Part shown: piece after piece, positions 26,931 through 36,400 of the stretch
How the letters are laid out: every line of letters starts with the position of its first letter
Numbering within the stretch: the first letter of the stretch is position 1
DNA from: Hyphococcus sp.
Lineage (GTDB): Bacteria; Pseudomonadota; Alphaproteobacteria; Caulobacterales; Parvularculaceae
Assembly (NCBI GenBank): GCA_021776335.1
Contig: JAJFGB010000011.1
Span: 1 to 64,000, forward strand
Length of the DNA: 64,000 nt
Direction of reading: 5' to 3'
Program-made: the position numbers and the translations under genes
Notes under the pieces: generated by a model
Seen by the model: the letters and a program-made list of their open reading frames with translations, nothing else
The model's database searches: none
Told to the model about the DNA's origin: nothing

Positions 26931-27398
26931 TTAAGCGGGCGCTTTTTCGCCCTCCGTTTCAGCAATCGACTTGACCAGATCGAGAACGCGTTTTTTGACC
27001 TGCGGATCGGTTATTTCGGAAAATGACCGGCAGAGCTGGACACCCTCCGGAGAATTCACAAGATCCATAAATCGATCGCCATTGTCCGACCCTGGCGCGG
27101 CGCCAATGGTGTCGCCGTAATCATTGTAAAAATACTGAATCGGCACATCCAGAAGATTGGACAGTTCAAATATCCGGCTGGCGCCAATGCGATTGACGCC
27201 TTTCTCATATTTTTGAATCTGCTGAAAGGTCAGCCCCAACGCCTTGCCCAGCGTCTCCTGGCTCATCCCCAAGATCATGCGCCGAAGCTTAACACGTGCG
27301 CCCACATGGATATCAATCGGATGCGGCCCATCGGCCTTAGCCGTTGTTTTTACAGGCATTTTCACAGGCGGTTTCGACATTTTGTGCGGTTTGTTCAT
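26931..27398 (-). CDS. XRE-family HTH regulator (PhrR-like)
   Basis: 155 residues. A basic N-terminal tail (KPPVKMPVKTTAK) is followed by a Cro/CI helix-turn-helix: VKLRRMILGMSQETLGKALGLTFQQIQKYEKGVNRIGASRIFELSNLLDVPIQYFY. The C-terminal helix ends KKRVLDLVKSIAETEG. This single-domain repressor type is the standard gene between lnt and metK in alphaproteobacteria; a rhizobial homologue is called PhrR (acid-induced). Its target is unknown. ATG at 27398 with GGGAAG upstream. The gene is separated from metK by 114 bp that hold the metK promoter. Confidence 0.88.
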   Translation of the reverse strand: MNKPHKMSKPPVKMPVKTTAKADGPHPIDIHVGARVKLRRMILGMSQETLGKALGLTFQQIQKYEKGVNRIGASRIFELSNLLDVPIQYFYNDYGDTIGAAPGSDNGDRFMDLVNSPEGVQLCRSFSEITDPQVKKRVLDLVKSIAETEGEKAPA

Positions 27399-27499
27399 AT
27401 TGCTTCCCAACCCGCGGGGCTGCAAAAAGCCACCAAGCACCCGCTACGCATTGTAATTATAACGCATATTTTACATCGCGCAAAGGTTGCACTGATACC

Positions 27500-29119
27500 C
27501 TAGGGTCGCGCTGAACGCGCCCTCGCGAGCACCGCAGGCGCCAGGAAAGCCATTGCCATCAGCAAAAACACCCAATCGCCGGCCCGATCGTAGAGGGTCC
27601 GCGAGAGCGCTGGAGGCAAGACAGCTTCAATTCGCCCACCTTTATAGAGCCCCACCTTTTCCAGAATTCGCCCTTTGGCGTCAATAACGGCGGAAATGCC
27701 ATTATTGGCGGAGCGCGCCATAGGCAGTCCGGTTTCGATGGAGCGCAGGCGAGCCATATCGAGATGTTGGCGCGGCCCGGATGTATTACCAAACCATGCA
27801 TCATTGGTGACGGTTAGGAGCCACTCCGGACGCTGGTCTTTCGGATAGAGCTCACCTGGGAAAATGACTTCGTAGCAAATAAGCGGCGCAAAGGATGGGC
27901 CGCCAGCATTCAGGACGTCAGGTCCTTTGCCAGGCGTAAACCCGGCATCGCCATAAGGCGTCAGCTGCGCCAACCCCAGGGCCCGCAATAAGCCATAGAG
28001 AGGAAGATATTCGCCGAACGGCACCAAATGATGCTTGTCGTAGTGACCGACGGCACGGCGGCCGATCGGCGTCTCAGGAATAATAGCGATTGAATTATAA
28101 TAGCGCTCAACACCCTCATCATCGTCCGCGCGACGGATAGCGCCGGCAAGCAGCACTGCATTCTTCGGCAACTCCTGCGAAAGCACACTCAGCGCGGTTG
28201 TTGCCTCGTTCAATAATGGCGCGCCATTTTCCGGCCAGACGATAAACAAGCGCGCATCCGAAGGCGCCGCGCCTTTTGACAATTCTAATTGGCGCTCAAA
28301 ATTTCGCGCCCACATACTTGGGTCTATTTTGTCTTTCTGAGGAATGTTTGGCTGGACAATGCGCAAATAATTTTCGCCGCTATAGGCTGGTTCCGGCAAG
28401 GCAAGACGCACGGCGCCGACCGCAAACAGCAGCGCCGTCCCCGCAAGCATGGCCGCAAAGCCCGCCAGCGCCGCTCGCGGCGGACGGCTTACCCCGAACC
28501 CTGCCGCCGGCGCCGCCGCCAACAATGTCGTCACAACGCTTAGTCCGTAGACCCCGTACCAGGCGACGGTCTGCGCACCAAGCGCCGATCCCGCCAATGC
28601 CTGTCCTGTCAAATTCCATGGCAGCCCGGTCAGCACATGCCCGCGAGCATACTCAAAAAGCGTCCAAATGGCGGCGAACAAGAAAATTCGCGACCATCCT
28701 GGCCGCCAGAAATTAACAGACGCAATGCAGGCAGCCCCGGTAAAAAAAGCCAAAAAAGCCGGCATGCCAAAAACGGCGAACGGCGCCATCCAGGCAAATT
28801 GCTCTGCCTGCACAAAGAAAGAAAACGCCATCCAGTAAATGCTGGCGAGAAAATACCCGAATCCGAAAAACCAACCGGAAACAAACGCAACGCGTCTAGG
28901 GTGTTTTGAATGATGAGCGCCATCGATGAGTATTACGAGGACAGAAAACCCGACCGCCAATAGCGGCAGCGCATAAACAGGCGCGAGCGCGAGTGCTGCG
29001 GCAAGCCCGGCCAAGAAAGCAACAAGCGAACGGCGCCATCCGGTCACCACTTTGATACGCTCGGCGATTTGACTAAATGCGTTAGCGAATTGCGCCGCTG
29101 GAGACCCCCCTTTGCTCAT
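27500..29119 (-). CDS. lnt: apolipoprotein N-acyltransferase
   Basis: Inner-membrane enzyme that adds the third acyl chain to lipoproteins; the window encodes several of its likely substrates. 539 residues: about six N-terminal membrane helices, then a periplasmic nitrilase domain with the Glu of VWPENGAP, the Lys/essential loop region KHHLVPFGEYLP, and the nucleophile Cys of LICYEVIFPGE, and a last C-terminal membrane helix. ATG at 29119, six bases after the stop of the CBS-domain gene. Confidence 0.95.
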   Translation of the reverse strand: MSKGGSPAAQFANAFSQIAERIKVVTGWRRSLVAFLAGLAAALALAPVYALPLLAVGFSVLVILIDGAHHSKHPRRVAFVSGWFFGFGYFLASIYWMAFSFFVQAEQFAWMAPFAVFGMPAFLAFFTGAACIASVNFWRPGWSRIFLFAAIWTLFEYARGHVLTGLPWNLTGQALAGSALGAQTVAWYGVYGLSVVTTLLAAAPAAGFGVSRPPRAALAGFAAMLAGTALLFAVGAVRLALPEPAYSGENYLRIVQPNIPQKDKIDPSMWARNFERQLELSKGAAPSDARLFIVWPENGAPLLNEATTALSVLSQELPKNAVLLAGAIRRADDDEGVERYYNSIAIIPETPIGRRAVGHYDKHHLVPFGEYLPLYGLLRALGLAQLTPYGDAGFTPGKGPDVLNAGGPSFAPLICYEVIFPGELYPKDQRPEWLLTVTNDAWFGNTSGPRQHLDMARLRSIETGLPMARSANNGISAVIDAKGRILEKVGLYKGGRIEAVLPPALSRTLYDRAGDWVFLLMAMAFLAPAVLARARSARP

Positions 29120-29125
29120 CTGCGA

Positions 29126-30007
29126 CTATTCCGCCGCTTCGCTGGTCTTTGCCGCAGGCCGAATGTGAAGCTTGCGCACTTTGCGAGCATCCGCTTCAGT
29201 CACCTCAAAATCGAACCGGCCTGCCCCAGACAACACTTCGCCGCGCTGTGGAACACGGCCCGCCAACGAAACAACGTAGCCGCCGACGGTATCAATCTCG
29301 TCATCGTCAGCTTCCAGCAGAAAGCCGGTTTCTTCCTCAAATTCATGGACCTCAACTCTCGCATCAACGTCCCAGCCGCCGCTGGCGCGTGGCGTAATGG
29401 TTGGCGCTTCCTCTTCGTCATGTTCATCATTGATCTCGCCAACGATTTCCTCCACGAGATCCTCAATTGTTACCAGCCCGTCGGTGCCGCCATATTCGTC
29501 AATAACAAGCGCCATATGAATGCGGGAAGCCTGCATGCGCAGCAACAGATCGGTGATGCGCATTGATGGCGGCACATAGAGAATTTCGCGGCGGATAGAT
29601 TTGAGAATCGGACCAGATTCGCGCAACGCTTTTTCGCGCTCTGCAATCAAGCCGACGACATCTTTGATGTGAACCATGCCAACAGGATCATCGAGGTCGC
29701 CGCGATAGACCGGCATACGTGAGTGGCCCGCTCCGGCAAACACCCCGATCAACTCTTCAAGCGACGTCTCCATATCGACGGCGTAGACGTCAGCACGCGG
29801 CGCCATGACATCGACAACTTTCTTTTCGTCAAAAGCAACCACGCGCTCAATCATTTCGCGGCGCGCTTTACTGAGGCCATTTGGAAGGGGGCCGTCGCCA
29901 TTTTCAATCGCGGCGACAAAATCATCCTGGCTAGCTGGATTTATAATGGCCCGTAATCGCGTCAGCAGGCCTGCGCGGCGCGCGTTATCTTTCGGATCGC
30001 CCGTCAT
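29126..30007 (-). CDS. CorC/HlyC-type CBS-domain protein
   Basis: 293-residue soluble protein: two CBS domains (VMAPRADVYAVDMETSLEE ... HSRMPVYRGDLDDPVGMVHIKDV, then ALVIDEYGGTDGLVTIEDLVEEIVGEI) and a C-terminal CorC_HlyC domain (DARVEVHEFEEETGF, DTVGGYV). Such proteins are linked to divalent-cation (Mg/Co) efflux. No transmembrane DUF21 part is present. Four-base overlap with ybeY upstream and 6-bp gap to lnt downstream place it in one operon. Confidence 0.9.
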   Translation of the reverse strand: MTGDPKDNARRAGLLTRLRAIINPASQDDFVAAIENGDGPLPNGLSKARREMIERVVAFDEKKVVDVMAPRADVYAVDMETSLEELIGVFAGAGHSRMPVYRGDLDDPVGMVHIKDVVGLIAEREKALRESGPILKSIRREILYVPPSMRITDLLLRMQASRIHMALVIDEYGGTDGLVTIEDLVEEIVGEINDEHDEEEAPTITPRASGGWDVDARVEVHEFEEETGFLLEADDDEIDTVGGYVVSLAGRVPQRGEVLSGAGRFDFEVTEADARKVRKLHIRPAAKTSEAAE

Positions 30008-30492
30008 GGGGCCGCCTCTGCCTGGCCATAAGGGTTCGGAACGCCAAGGCGCTGCAAAATATTGATTTCACGCTGCTCCATAGCGCTTGCTTCAATATCA
30101 GTCTCATGATCACAGCCAGTCAAATGCAACATGCCATGAACGATCAAATGCACCGTGTGATCACCAAGTGATATCCCCTTCTCATCAGCTTCGCGTGAAC
30201 ATGTCTCAAAGGCCAGCGCAATGTCGCCAAGATAGTCGTAATCCGACCAGATGACATCGCCTGTCGGGAAAGACAAAACATTGGTCGGTTTGTTCTTGCC
30301 GCGAAAATGTTCGTTCAGTTCTTTGACCGCTGCATCACCCGTAAACAAAATGCTGACCGGCCAATTCACGTCCGGGACAATCATTTCCAACGCAGCAAAG
30401 CATTTGTCAGCCAGCGCGATACAATCAATTGCTGTCCAGCCATCGTTTTCAACGCGTACTTCGACTTTCGCCAAAGCCTCTGGCTCAGTCAC
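30004..30492 (-). CDS. ybeY: endoribonuclease YbeY
   Basis: Single-strand RNA endonuclease for 16S rRNA 3'-end maturation and 70S quality control. 162 residues with the zinc-binding motif HGMLHLTGCDHE (three His; usual form HGxLHLxGYDH), LNEHFRGKNKPTNVLSFP and GDIALAFE. It overlaps phoH by 4 bp. Confidence 0.95.
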   Translation of the reverse strand: MTEPEALAKVEVRVENDGWTAIDCIALADKCFAALEMIVPDVNWPVSILFTGDAAVKELNEHFRGKNKPTNVLSFPTGDVIWSDYDYLGDIALAFETCSREADEKGISLGDHTVHLIVHGMLHLTGCDHETDIEASAMEQREINILQRLGVPNPYGQAEAAP

Positions 30493-31472
30493 GGCTGCGA
30501 TCTCCCTGCTACACCCTTATCGCGGGCGTCATAAGCCTCAATGATACGCGATACGAGTGGATGACGTACGACGTCAGCTGCGACAAATCGTGTTTCTGCA
30601 ACCCCCTCAACGCCGGAAAGCGTCGTGAGTGCGTCAGCGAGCCCTGACGCCTCGCCATGGGGGAGGTCTGTTTGCGACGGGTCGCCGGTCACCGCCATAT
30701 GGGCGCCCTCGCCAAGACGGGTCAGAAACATTTTCATTTGCGCCGGTGTCGCATTTTGCGCCTCATCGAGGATAACCGCCGAGCGGGCGAGCGTTCGTCC
30801 GCGCATGAATGCAATCGGCGCGATCTCGATCTCGCCAGCGGCTATGCGGCGCTCCACATAATCGGCATGCATCATGTCATGCAGCGCGTCATATAGAGGG
30901 CGTAAAAACGGATCGACTTTTTCCTTCATGTCCCCGGGAAGAAAGCCAATGCGTTCACCAGCTTCCAATGCGGGGCGCGAAAGAATGATGCGCTCCACCG
31001 CCCCAGAAAGCAAAAGCCCCACTGCATGCGCCACAGCAAGATAAGTCTTACCCGTGCCGGCCGGCCCAACACCAAAGGTCAAGTCATGAGACGCCAGTTT
31101 TGTTAGATACACAGACTGGTTGGGCGTGCGCGCCATAATCACGCGCTTTGGCGTCTTGATCGAAGGCGCAACGGATTCCACGGCTGCAGGCGCTTTTTCA
31201 GAGAGCTTCGCCGCGGCGCGGACGTCGCCGGCAGCCACAGGTTCGCCCTGCAGCAGCCGTTGATATAGGTTGCTCAGTGCTCGGAGCGTTTGTCGTCGCG
31301 CCGCCGCACCGCCACGCACAGAAAAACGGTTGCCGCGCGGATCAATCCGCACGTCAAGGGCGTCTTCAAGAATGGAAAGATGTGCGTCATGCTCGCCAGA
31401 AAGCTCTGCAACGAGCCGGTTGTCGTCGAAGTCAATATGCTCCACGTCATCCGCGGTCTTGTGTTCGCTCAA
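30489..31472 (-). CDS. phoH: PhoH-like ATPase
   Basis: 327 residues. N-terminal KH-like region, then the PhoH ATPase core: P-loop [36 protein letters not shown], Walker [10 protein letters not shown] and [10 protein letters not shown]. The family is thought to be an RNA helicase/nuclease-type ATPase working with YbeY. Cotranslated with miaB and ybeY (4-bp overlaps on both sides). Confidence 0.95.
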   Translation of the reverse strand: MSEHKTADDVEHIDFDDNRLVAELSGEHDAHLSILEDALDVRIDPRGNRFSVRGGAAARRQTLRALSNLYQRLLQGEPVAAGDVRAAAKLSEKAPAAVESVAPSIKTPKRVIMARTPNQSVYLTKLASHDLTFGVGPAGTGKTYLAVAHAVGLLLSGAVERIILSRPALEAGERIGFLPGDMKEKVDPFLRPLYDALHDMMHADYVERRIAAGEIEIAPIAFMRGRTLARSAVILDEAQNATPAQMKMFLTRLGEGAHMAVTGDPSQTDLPHGEASGLADALTTLSGVEGVAETRFVAADVVRHPLVSRIIEAYDARDKGVAGRSQP

Positions 31473-32851
31473 GCGGCCGCCTCACCCTCTTTCGTCAGTG
31501 CGCCAGCGAGCGCGTTTGGCGTTACGCCTATAATGCTCACCGATGCGATTAAACCTAGCATAGATTTTGGCGCAGACACGTGAACGCTTTGCAAATATGG
31601 CGACCGACCGATGAGCTGATCTTCGTGCCGGCCGGTTTTTTCCAGCAAAACCGGCATTTTTTTGCCAATTTGCGCCTCATTGAAGCCTCTGCGCTGGGTG
31701 TCCAGGAGCGCCTGAAGGCGGGTCAAACGTTCATCTTTCTCGGCCTCCGGCACCTGTTTCGGCATGGCGGCCCCCGGCGTGCCTGGCCGGCGTGAATATT
31801 TGAATGAATAGGCCGAGGCATAGCCGATTTCTTCGACGAGCGCCAAAGTCGCTTCAAAATCCTTATTCGTCTCACCAGGAAAACCAACGATAAAATCGCC
31901 TGAAATCGCTATATCCGGCCGAACTGCGCGGATACGCTCAATCAATCTCACATAGTGCTCAGCGGTGTGTCCGCGATTCATGGCTTTAAGAACATTGTCA
32001 GCGCCCGACTGAACCGGCAGATGGAGGTAGGGCATCAGCTTTTCCTCCTCACCGAGCGCATCGATCAGGCCCTCATCCATATCGCGTGGATGGGACGTGG
32101 TGAAACGGATCCGGTCTATCCCACCAATCAACGCTAGGTGTCTGCAAAGCTCGCCAAGACCCCATTGAGCGTCGTTGCCGCATCCGGCGGGCGCTGTCGA
32201 GCGCCACGCATTAACATTCTGCCCCAGGAGCGTGACCTCTCTCACTCCTTGCGCGGCGAGCAGGCGCGCTTCTGCAACAATGGCGTCGACCGGGCGCGAC
32301 ACTTCGGCGCCGCGCGTATAGGGCACGACACAAAACGTGCAGAATTTATCGCAGCCTTCTTGAATGGTCAGGAAGGCCGTAGGTCCGTCCGCAACCCGCG
32401 CTGCGAGACGGTCAAACTTTTCCTCTACGGCAAAATCAGTTTCCAGGATGTCGCCACGCCCCCGAGCCGCGCGCGCCAAAAGCTCGGGCAGCCGATGAAA
32501 GGCCTGCGGGCCGACCACGATATCGACTTGCGGTGCGCGCGCGATAATTTCGGCGCCTTCGGCTTGAGCAACGCAACCAGCAACGGCAATCGACATTTCC
32601 TCGCCGCGTTCGGATTTCGCAGTTTTAATCTTTTTCAGCCGACCAAGTTCAGAATAGACCTTTTCCGCCGCTTTCTCGCGAATGTGGCAAGTATTGAGAA
32701 TGACGAGATCGGCCGTTTCAGGCGTTTCCGCCGGGCCATAGCCGAGCGGCTTCAAAAGCCCGACCATACGCTCGGAATCATAGACATTCATCTGGCACCC
32801 ATAGGTCCGGATGAAGACAGATTTTTCATGTTTTGGCCGTGCTTCGGTCAT
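31469..32851 (-). CDS. miaB: tRNA-2-methylthio-N6-dimethylallyladenosine synthase MiaB
   Basis: Radical-SAM methylthiotransferase for A37 of tRNA. 460 residues: N-terminal UPF0004 domain with TYGCQMN and further cluster Cys, radical-SAM motif [16 protein letters not shown] (CxxxCxxC), then a C-terminal TRAM domain ([28 protein letters not shown]). ATG 32851 ([10 protein letters not shown]); the frame extends 16 residues without support. First gene of miaB-phoH-ybeY-corC-lnt. Confidence 0.96.
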   Translation of the reverse strand: MTEARPKHEKSVFIRTYGCQMNVYDSERMVGLLKPLGYGPAETPETADLVILNTCHIREKAAEKVYSELGRLKKIKTAKSERGEEMSIAVAGCVAQAEGAEIIARAPQVDIVVGPQAFHRLPELLARAARGRGDILETDFAVEEKFDRLAARVADGPTAFLTIQEGCDKFCTFCVVPYTRGAEVSRPVDAIVAEARLLAAQGVREVTLLGQNVNAWRSTAPAGCGNDAQWGLGELCRHLALIGGIDRIRFTTSHPRDMDEGLIDALGEEEKLMPYLHLPVQSGADNVLKAMNRGHTAEHYVRLIERIRAVRPDIAISGDFIVGFPGETNKDFEATLALVEEIGYASAYSFKYSRRPGTPGAAMPKQVPEAEKDERLTRLQALLDTQRRGFNEAQIGKKMPVLLEKTGRHEDQLIGRSPYLQSVHVSAPKSMLGLIASVSIIGVTPNALAGALTKEGEAAA

Positions 32852-33013
32852 TTTCGGGCGCCAAGTGTCAAAGAAGCCGCTATTTAGGCGCCTAATCACG
32901 CGGATGCAACGCGGATCACTCGCGAGGATGTGACGACATGTGGTTTGATTGCGCGTGCTGGAACCGGCAGATTAGGCTCAGGGAGAGCGGGTCAGCGTAT
33001 TTTTGGGTCGCAA

Positions 33014-33763
33014 ATGAATTACTCGGGCGCAAACATCATCAGGTTATTATTTGTAATCGTCGCGTTTGGCTTCACCGCAGCGGCGGCGGAGAACGACAAA
33101 TCCGAGGGCCGTCGGCCTTCGCCGGTTGTTGTCGAGCTATTTTCCTCTCAATCCTGCAGCTCATGCATAACAGCGGCCGAGTATTTTCGTGAACTGGCAG
33201 CGAGAGACGATGTTGTCGCTCTTGGCTGGCATGTTGATTATTGGAACCATCTTGATACCCGGCAGGGTCGCTGGGAGGACCCTTTTTCCAGCAAGGAACA
33301 CACCGGCCGCCAGAAAAAATATAATATAAACATTCGAAAGCGCAGCTCTGTTTATACACCGCAAATTGTCATTGACGGCGTCAACGAGACAGTCGGCTCC
33401 TCGCGGGAGAAAGTTGCGGCACAGATTAATAGCGCTCAAACTGCACAGGCCTCTTCGGCCATAAGCACCAAGAGAAAAAACGGCGATATTATTTTTACGG
33501 TCGGCGAAAGCCGTTCGGGCGGCAACGCCTTTCTTGTTACGTTCCAGCGATCAATCAAAACTGCAGTGAAGGGCGGCGAGAATGCCGGCGTTGATTTTCT
33601 CGACACAAACGTCGTCACCGATGTTGAGCGCCTGGGAGTCGTTCGACGCGCCGGCGCAAAATTCAACGTCAAGCCCCCAAGCCCCACTGAAGGTTGCGCA
33701 TTGCTGGTTCAGGAACCCGGGCAAGGCCGCATTATCGCGGCGCATTATTGCAGCGTGCGCTAG
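33014..33763 (+). CDS. DUF1223 secreted thioredoxin-fold protein
   Basis: 249 residues. The signal peptide (hydrophobic LLFVIVAFGF, cleavage after TAAAA) predicts a periplasmic location. DUF1223 pattern: VVVELFSSQSCSSCITAAEYFREL with a CxxC, then LGWHVDYWNHLDTRQGRWEDPFSS, YTPQIVIDG, and a C-terminal beta domain. The thioredoxin-like CSSC suggests a thiol-redox role; none is proven. ATG 33014 fits the signal peptide; the open frame to 32930 does not. Its TAG stop is the first triplet of a palindromic repeat. Confidence 0.88.
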   Translation: MNYSGANIIRLLFVIVAFGFTAAAAENDKSEGRRPSPVVVELFSSQSCSSCITAAEYFRELAARDDVVALGWHVDYWNHLDTRQGRWEDPFSSKEHTGRQKKYNINIRKRSSVYTPQIVIDGVNETVGSSREKVAAQINSAQTAQASSAISTKRKNGDIIFTVGESRSGGNAFLVTFQRSIKTAVKGGENAGVDFLDTNVVTDVERLGVVRRAGAKFNVKPPSPTEGCALLVQEPGQGRIIAAHYCSVR

Positions 33764-33811
33764 CGCATTTCGGGAAAAGTGTGGCGCGGTTTTCCGATAA
33801 GAAATGCGCTA
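33761..33811. repeat. REP-like palindromic repeat overlapping a stop codon
   Basis: 51-bp inverted repeat: outer arms TAGCGCATTTC (33761-33771) and GAAATGCGCTA (33801-33811), inner arms GGAAAA and TTTTCC. The core with AAAAGTG ... GGTTTTCCG resembles intergenic palindromes I know as abundant in alphaproteobacterial genomes. It starts exactly on the TAG stop of the DUF1223 gene. No second copy was noticed in this window. Confidence 0.65.
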
Positions 33812-33846
33812 AAATATTAATCTGGGGCGTTTCCGCGCGCGAAGGC

Positions 33847-33919
33847 GCGTTATCCAATATCTTGACCGCGTTCGCGGTCGGGAACAATAAACCGGGAACC
33901 AATTTATCTCGGATAACGC
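33847..33919. repeat. nested inverted repeat
   Basis: Outer arms GCGTTATCC (33847-33855) and GGATAACGC (33911-33919), with an internal perfect hairpin GACCGCG-TT-CGCGGTC (33864-33879). As RNA it folds into a two-part structure. It lies in the 232-bp gap between the DUF1223 gene and a small membrane ORF. No T-run follows. Confidence 0.6.
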
Positions 33920-33995
33920 CCTGGCGACTCGACGGTCTGTCAGCTTTGGAATAAGCTAATGCCCTAAGTAGCACTGCGTTGGGGAGGCATGAGCA

Positions 33996-34196
33996 ATGCC
34001 AAAATGGCTATCATCAACACTAATCGTGATCGGTTTTCTCGCCCTGGTTGTGGTCGCGATTTTACCGCGCAATGTCGAAGTAACCGTAACGACAATCGTC
34101 AGAGACAACATCACCCATAACACAGTAAATCATAATGGGCCGGTGCCGGCGTTGATCGCCACAGCCGATGATGAAGCTGACGAAAACAACGACTGA
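33996..34196 (+). CDS. small single-helix membrane protein
   Basis: 66 residues: a hydrophobic helix at about 7-24, then a Thr/Val-rich segment and an acidic tail (ADDEADENND). Not recognised. ATG 33996 has GGGGAGG at about 33980-33986. It ends three bases before the convergent diiron gene's stop. The good ribosome site and clear helix support a real gene; no homologue comes to mind. Confidence 0.5.
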   Translation: MPKWLSSTLIVIGFLALVVVAILPRNVEVTVTTIVRDNITHNTVNHNGPVPALIATADDEADENND

Positions 34197-34199
34197 CAA

Positions 34200-35300
34200 T
34201 TACTCAGCGGCTGTCGCGCCAAGCGCGGCAACGTCCTCGACATATTGCTGTCGGGTTCGCTTGTTGATTTCATCAAATTCTTCAGCACGCGCATTATCTG
34301 TCGCCTCAAGCGATAGATAATCGGTATCAGCAAATCCAAGAACGCCCATATCGGCATAGGCTGCCTGAATTTTATCAGACCAAAGCCCGATATCACGCAC
34401 GATCGGCACAATACGCTGGAACAGCGATGTCCGGAAATGTTTCTGGAATTCCGAATCGCGTTGCGCAACGACAATTTCATCAACTGGCAAATCCAGATGT
34501 TCGTATAACTCGCGCGCTTCAAAACGATCACGCATGTGATAGCAGGCTTCAACAAGAAATTCCTCGCGCTCGTTGCGCTCAGCCTCGGTTAGCTGCGGAT
34601 AATATTCGCTTAAAGTCAGGCGGCCAAAAGCGACATGGCGCGATTCATCCTGCATCACGTAAGCGTTGAGTTGCTGGGTCAGCTTATTGCGGGAGATTTC
34701 CCGAATGTTACCGAACGCTGCCAGCGCCAGGCCCTCGATGACCACCTGCATGGCAAGATAAGTCATGTCCCAGCGTGAGTCGCGCAACGCCTGATCGACC
34801 AATGTCTGCAATGGGCCTGTCATGGGATAAGCGAGACCCAGTTTCTGCAGAAACTTTTTATACGCCTCAACATGGCGCGCTTCGTCCATCACCTGCGTCG
34901 AGGCGTAAAACTTTGCATCGAGGTCCGGCACCTGCTGGACAATTTTCGCAGCGCAAACCAGCGCCGCCTGCTCGCCCTGCATGAACTGAGACATCGTCCA
35001 GGCCTGCATATGACGACGGGTCTCGGCGCGCTCAACATTACTCATCCGGCCCCAGACGGGCGTATGGTAGATGCCGGACATTTCGTCGGGCATTTCCATT
35101 GGGTTTTCCGTGTCCAGCTCGAGCGCCCAGTCGATGCGGTCAAGCGCATCCCACTGCATATCCTTGCCCTTTTGATAAAGGTGCATCATGCGCTTGCGAC
35201 CGTCGTCATAATCCCAATCGAAGGACGCCTCGAATCCTTGTGGCACCGTCCAACAAGGGTCGACATCGGGAATGGGATAAAGTTCGCGCAAAGACGCCAT
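34200..35300 (-). CDS. ferritin-like diiron protein
   Basis: 366 residues. A four-helix ferritin-like core carries both halves of a carboxylate-bridged diiron site: Glu110 (MQGEQAAL), Glu140 and His143 (MDEARHVE), Glu189 (VIEGLAL), Glu219 and His222 (QDESRH). This is the layout of R2-like/AurF-like oxygenases rather than iron storage. An additional N-terminal 90 residues (PDVDPCWTVPQGF, DDGRKRMMHLYQKGKD) are not part of the core. The substrate is unknown. ATG 35300 follows GGAGGAAC. fur lies upstream on the same strand across 145 bp, so iron control is plausible. Confidence 0.83.
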   Translation of the reverse strand: MASLRELYPIPDVDPCWTVPQGFEASFDWDYDDGRKRMMHLYQKGKDMQWDALDRIDWALELDTENPMEMPDEMSGIYHTPVWGRMSNVERAETRRHMQAWTMSQFMQGEQAALVCAAKIVQQVPDLDAKFYASTQVMDEARHVEAYKKFLQKLGLAYPMTGPLQTLVDQALRDSRWDMTYLAMQVVIEGLALAAFGNIREISRNKLTQQLNAYVMQDESRHVAFGRLTLSEYYPQLTEAERNEREEFLVEACYHMRDRFEARELYEHLDLPVDEIVVAQRDSEFQKHFRTSLFQRIVPIVRDIGLWSDKIQAAYADMGVLGFADTDYLSLEATDNARAEEFDEINKRTRQQYVEDVAALGATAAE

Positions 35301-35445
35301 GGATGTTCCTCCGCTGAGGCGCGGCGCAAATCTTTGGATATCACGCAGCGCTAAAGTTTGTCTTTTTCGTGGGTACACTGCTCAGTTTACCTCGAAAAGG
35401 TCAATATTTGGTGCAGCTATTTAGCCGTTTCCGCTAAGTGCTTGA

Positions 35446-35862
35446 TTAGCTTTTGGTCTTGTCTAAGGGGACACCGTAAAGCTCGAGTCGGTGGTCCACG
35501 AGCTTGTAACCATGCTGCTCGGCGATGCGTTTTTGCAGAGCTTCGATTTCTTCATTGATAAATTCAATGACGGCGCCGGAGCGCAGGTCAATCAGGTGAT
35601 CGTGATGATCTTCTGTCGCCTCTTCATAGCGTGATCGACCGTCCTGAAAATCATGCCTTTCCACAACCCCGGCTTCTTCGAAGAGGCGCATGGTTCGATA
35701 GACAGTCGCAATTGAGATATTGTCGTCTATCTCACTGGCGCGGCGGTGAATTTCTTCAACATCTGGATGATCCTGCGCCAGCGACAGAACGCGCGCGATA
35801 ACGCGGCGCTGCTCGGTCATGCGCATGCCCTTTTCTATGCAAATCTTTTCAAGCCGGTCCAT
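35446..35862 (-). CDS. fur: Fur family iron-responsive regulator
   Basis: 138-residue metal-dependent repressor. Winged helix (MTEQRRVIARVLSL, ISIATVYRTMRLFEEAGVVERHDF) and a dimer domain with the metal motif HHDHLIDLRSGAVIEF and the end HGYKLVDHRLELYGVPL, which is the alphaproteobacterial Fur/Mur form without the CxxC zinc pairs. Two ATGs are adjacent; 35862 has GGAG at the better distance. Downstream of rimI in the order tsaB-rimI-fur usual for the class. Confidence 0.93.
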   Translation of the reverse strand: MDRLEKICIEKGMRMTEQRRVIARVLSLAQDHPDVEEIHRRASEIDDNISIATVYRTMRLFEEAGVVERHDFQDGRSRYEEATEDHHDHLIDLRSGAVIEFINEEIEALQKRIAEQHGYKLVDHRLELYGVPLDKTKS

Positions 35863-35953
35863 CATCCATCTCCGAAACAACGCTTATGCTGCTCGCCGCC
35901 TTTATTCACGCGGCAACAAAGGCTTGCAACCGCAAAGAGACTAACGGGTAAAA

Positions 35954-36400
35954 TTACAATTGCACTTGCATCGCAAGTGCATCAGCCCCGTCACGATAAT
36001 AAGCGCGGCGGCGGCCGATCTCCACAAAACCGTTCCTTTGATAAAGGGCAAGCGCCGCTGTATTTCCTGCATCGACTTCAAGAAACAACTTCTTGGCGCC
36101 CGCCTTTCTTGCCGCGGCCCTCACCGCGCCCAGAAGCGCAGCCCCAAGTGCACGTTTCCGGACGTTGGGCAGAACCCCGATAGACAAGAGTTCCGCCTCT
36201 GATGTGAGGTCGCGCCATATGGCAAAACCAACGGGCGAAGTTTTGGATGCGCCGGCAAACAAAACCGCCACGCCTGGCGTTTGAAAGCTCGCATCCAGAC
36301 TGTTTTCACCCCAGCTGCGGGCGCCAAAAGACTCAGCCTCGAGACGGATAAGCGCCGCTTCGTCGCCAACGCCAGCAGGCCAGGTCAGCCAGCGCGTCAT
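35954..36400 (-). CDS. rimI: ribosomal protein alanine N-acetyltransferase RimI
   Basis: GNAT acetyltransferase for the N-terminus of S18. 148 residues. Acetyl-CoA site LLSIGVLPNVRKRALGAALLGAV (a variant of Q/RxxGxG/A) and the RimI end FLEVDAGNTAALALYQRNGFVEIGRRRAYYRDGADALAMQ. It overlaps tsaB by 4 bp, the normal pairing. Confidence 0.93.
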   Translation of the reverse strand: MTRWLTWPAGVGDEAALIRLEAESFGARSWGENSLDASFQTPGVAVLFAGASKTSPVGFAIWRDLTSEAELLSIGVLPNVRKRALGAALLGAVRAAARKAGAKKLFLEVDAGNTAALALYQRNGFVEIGRRRAYYRDGADALAMQVQL

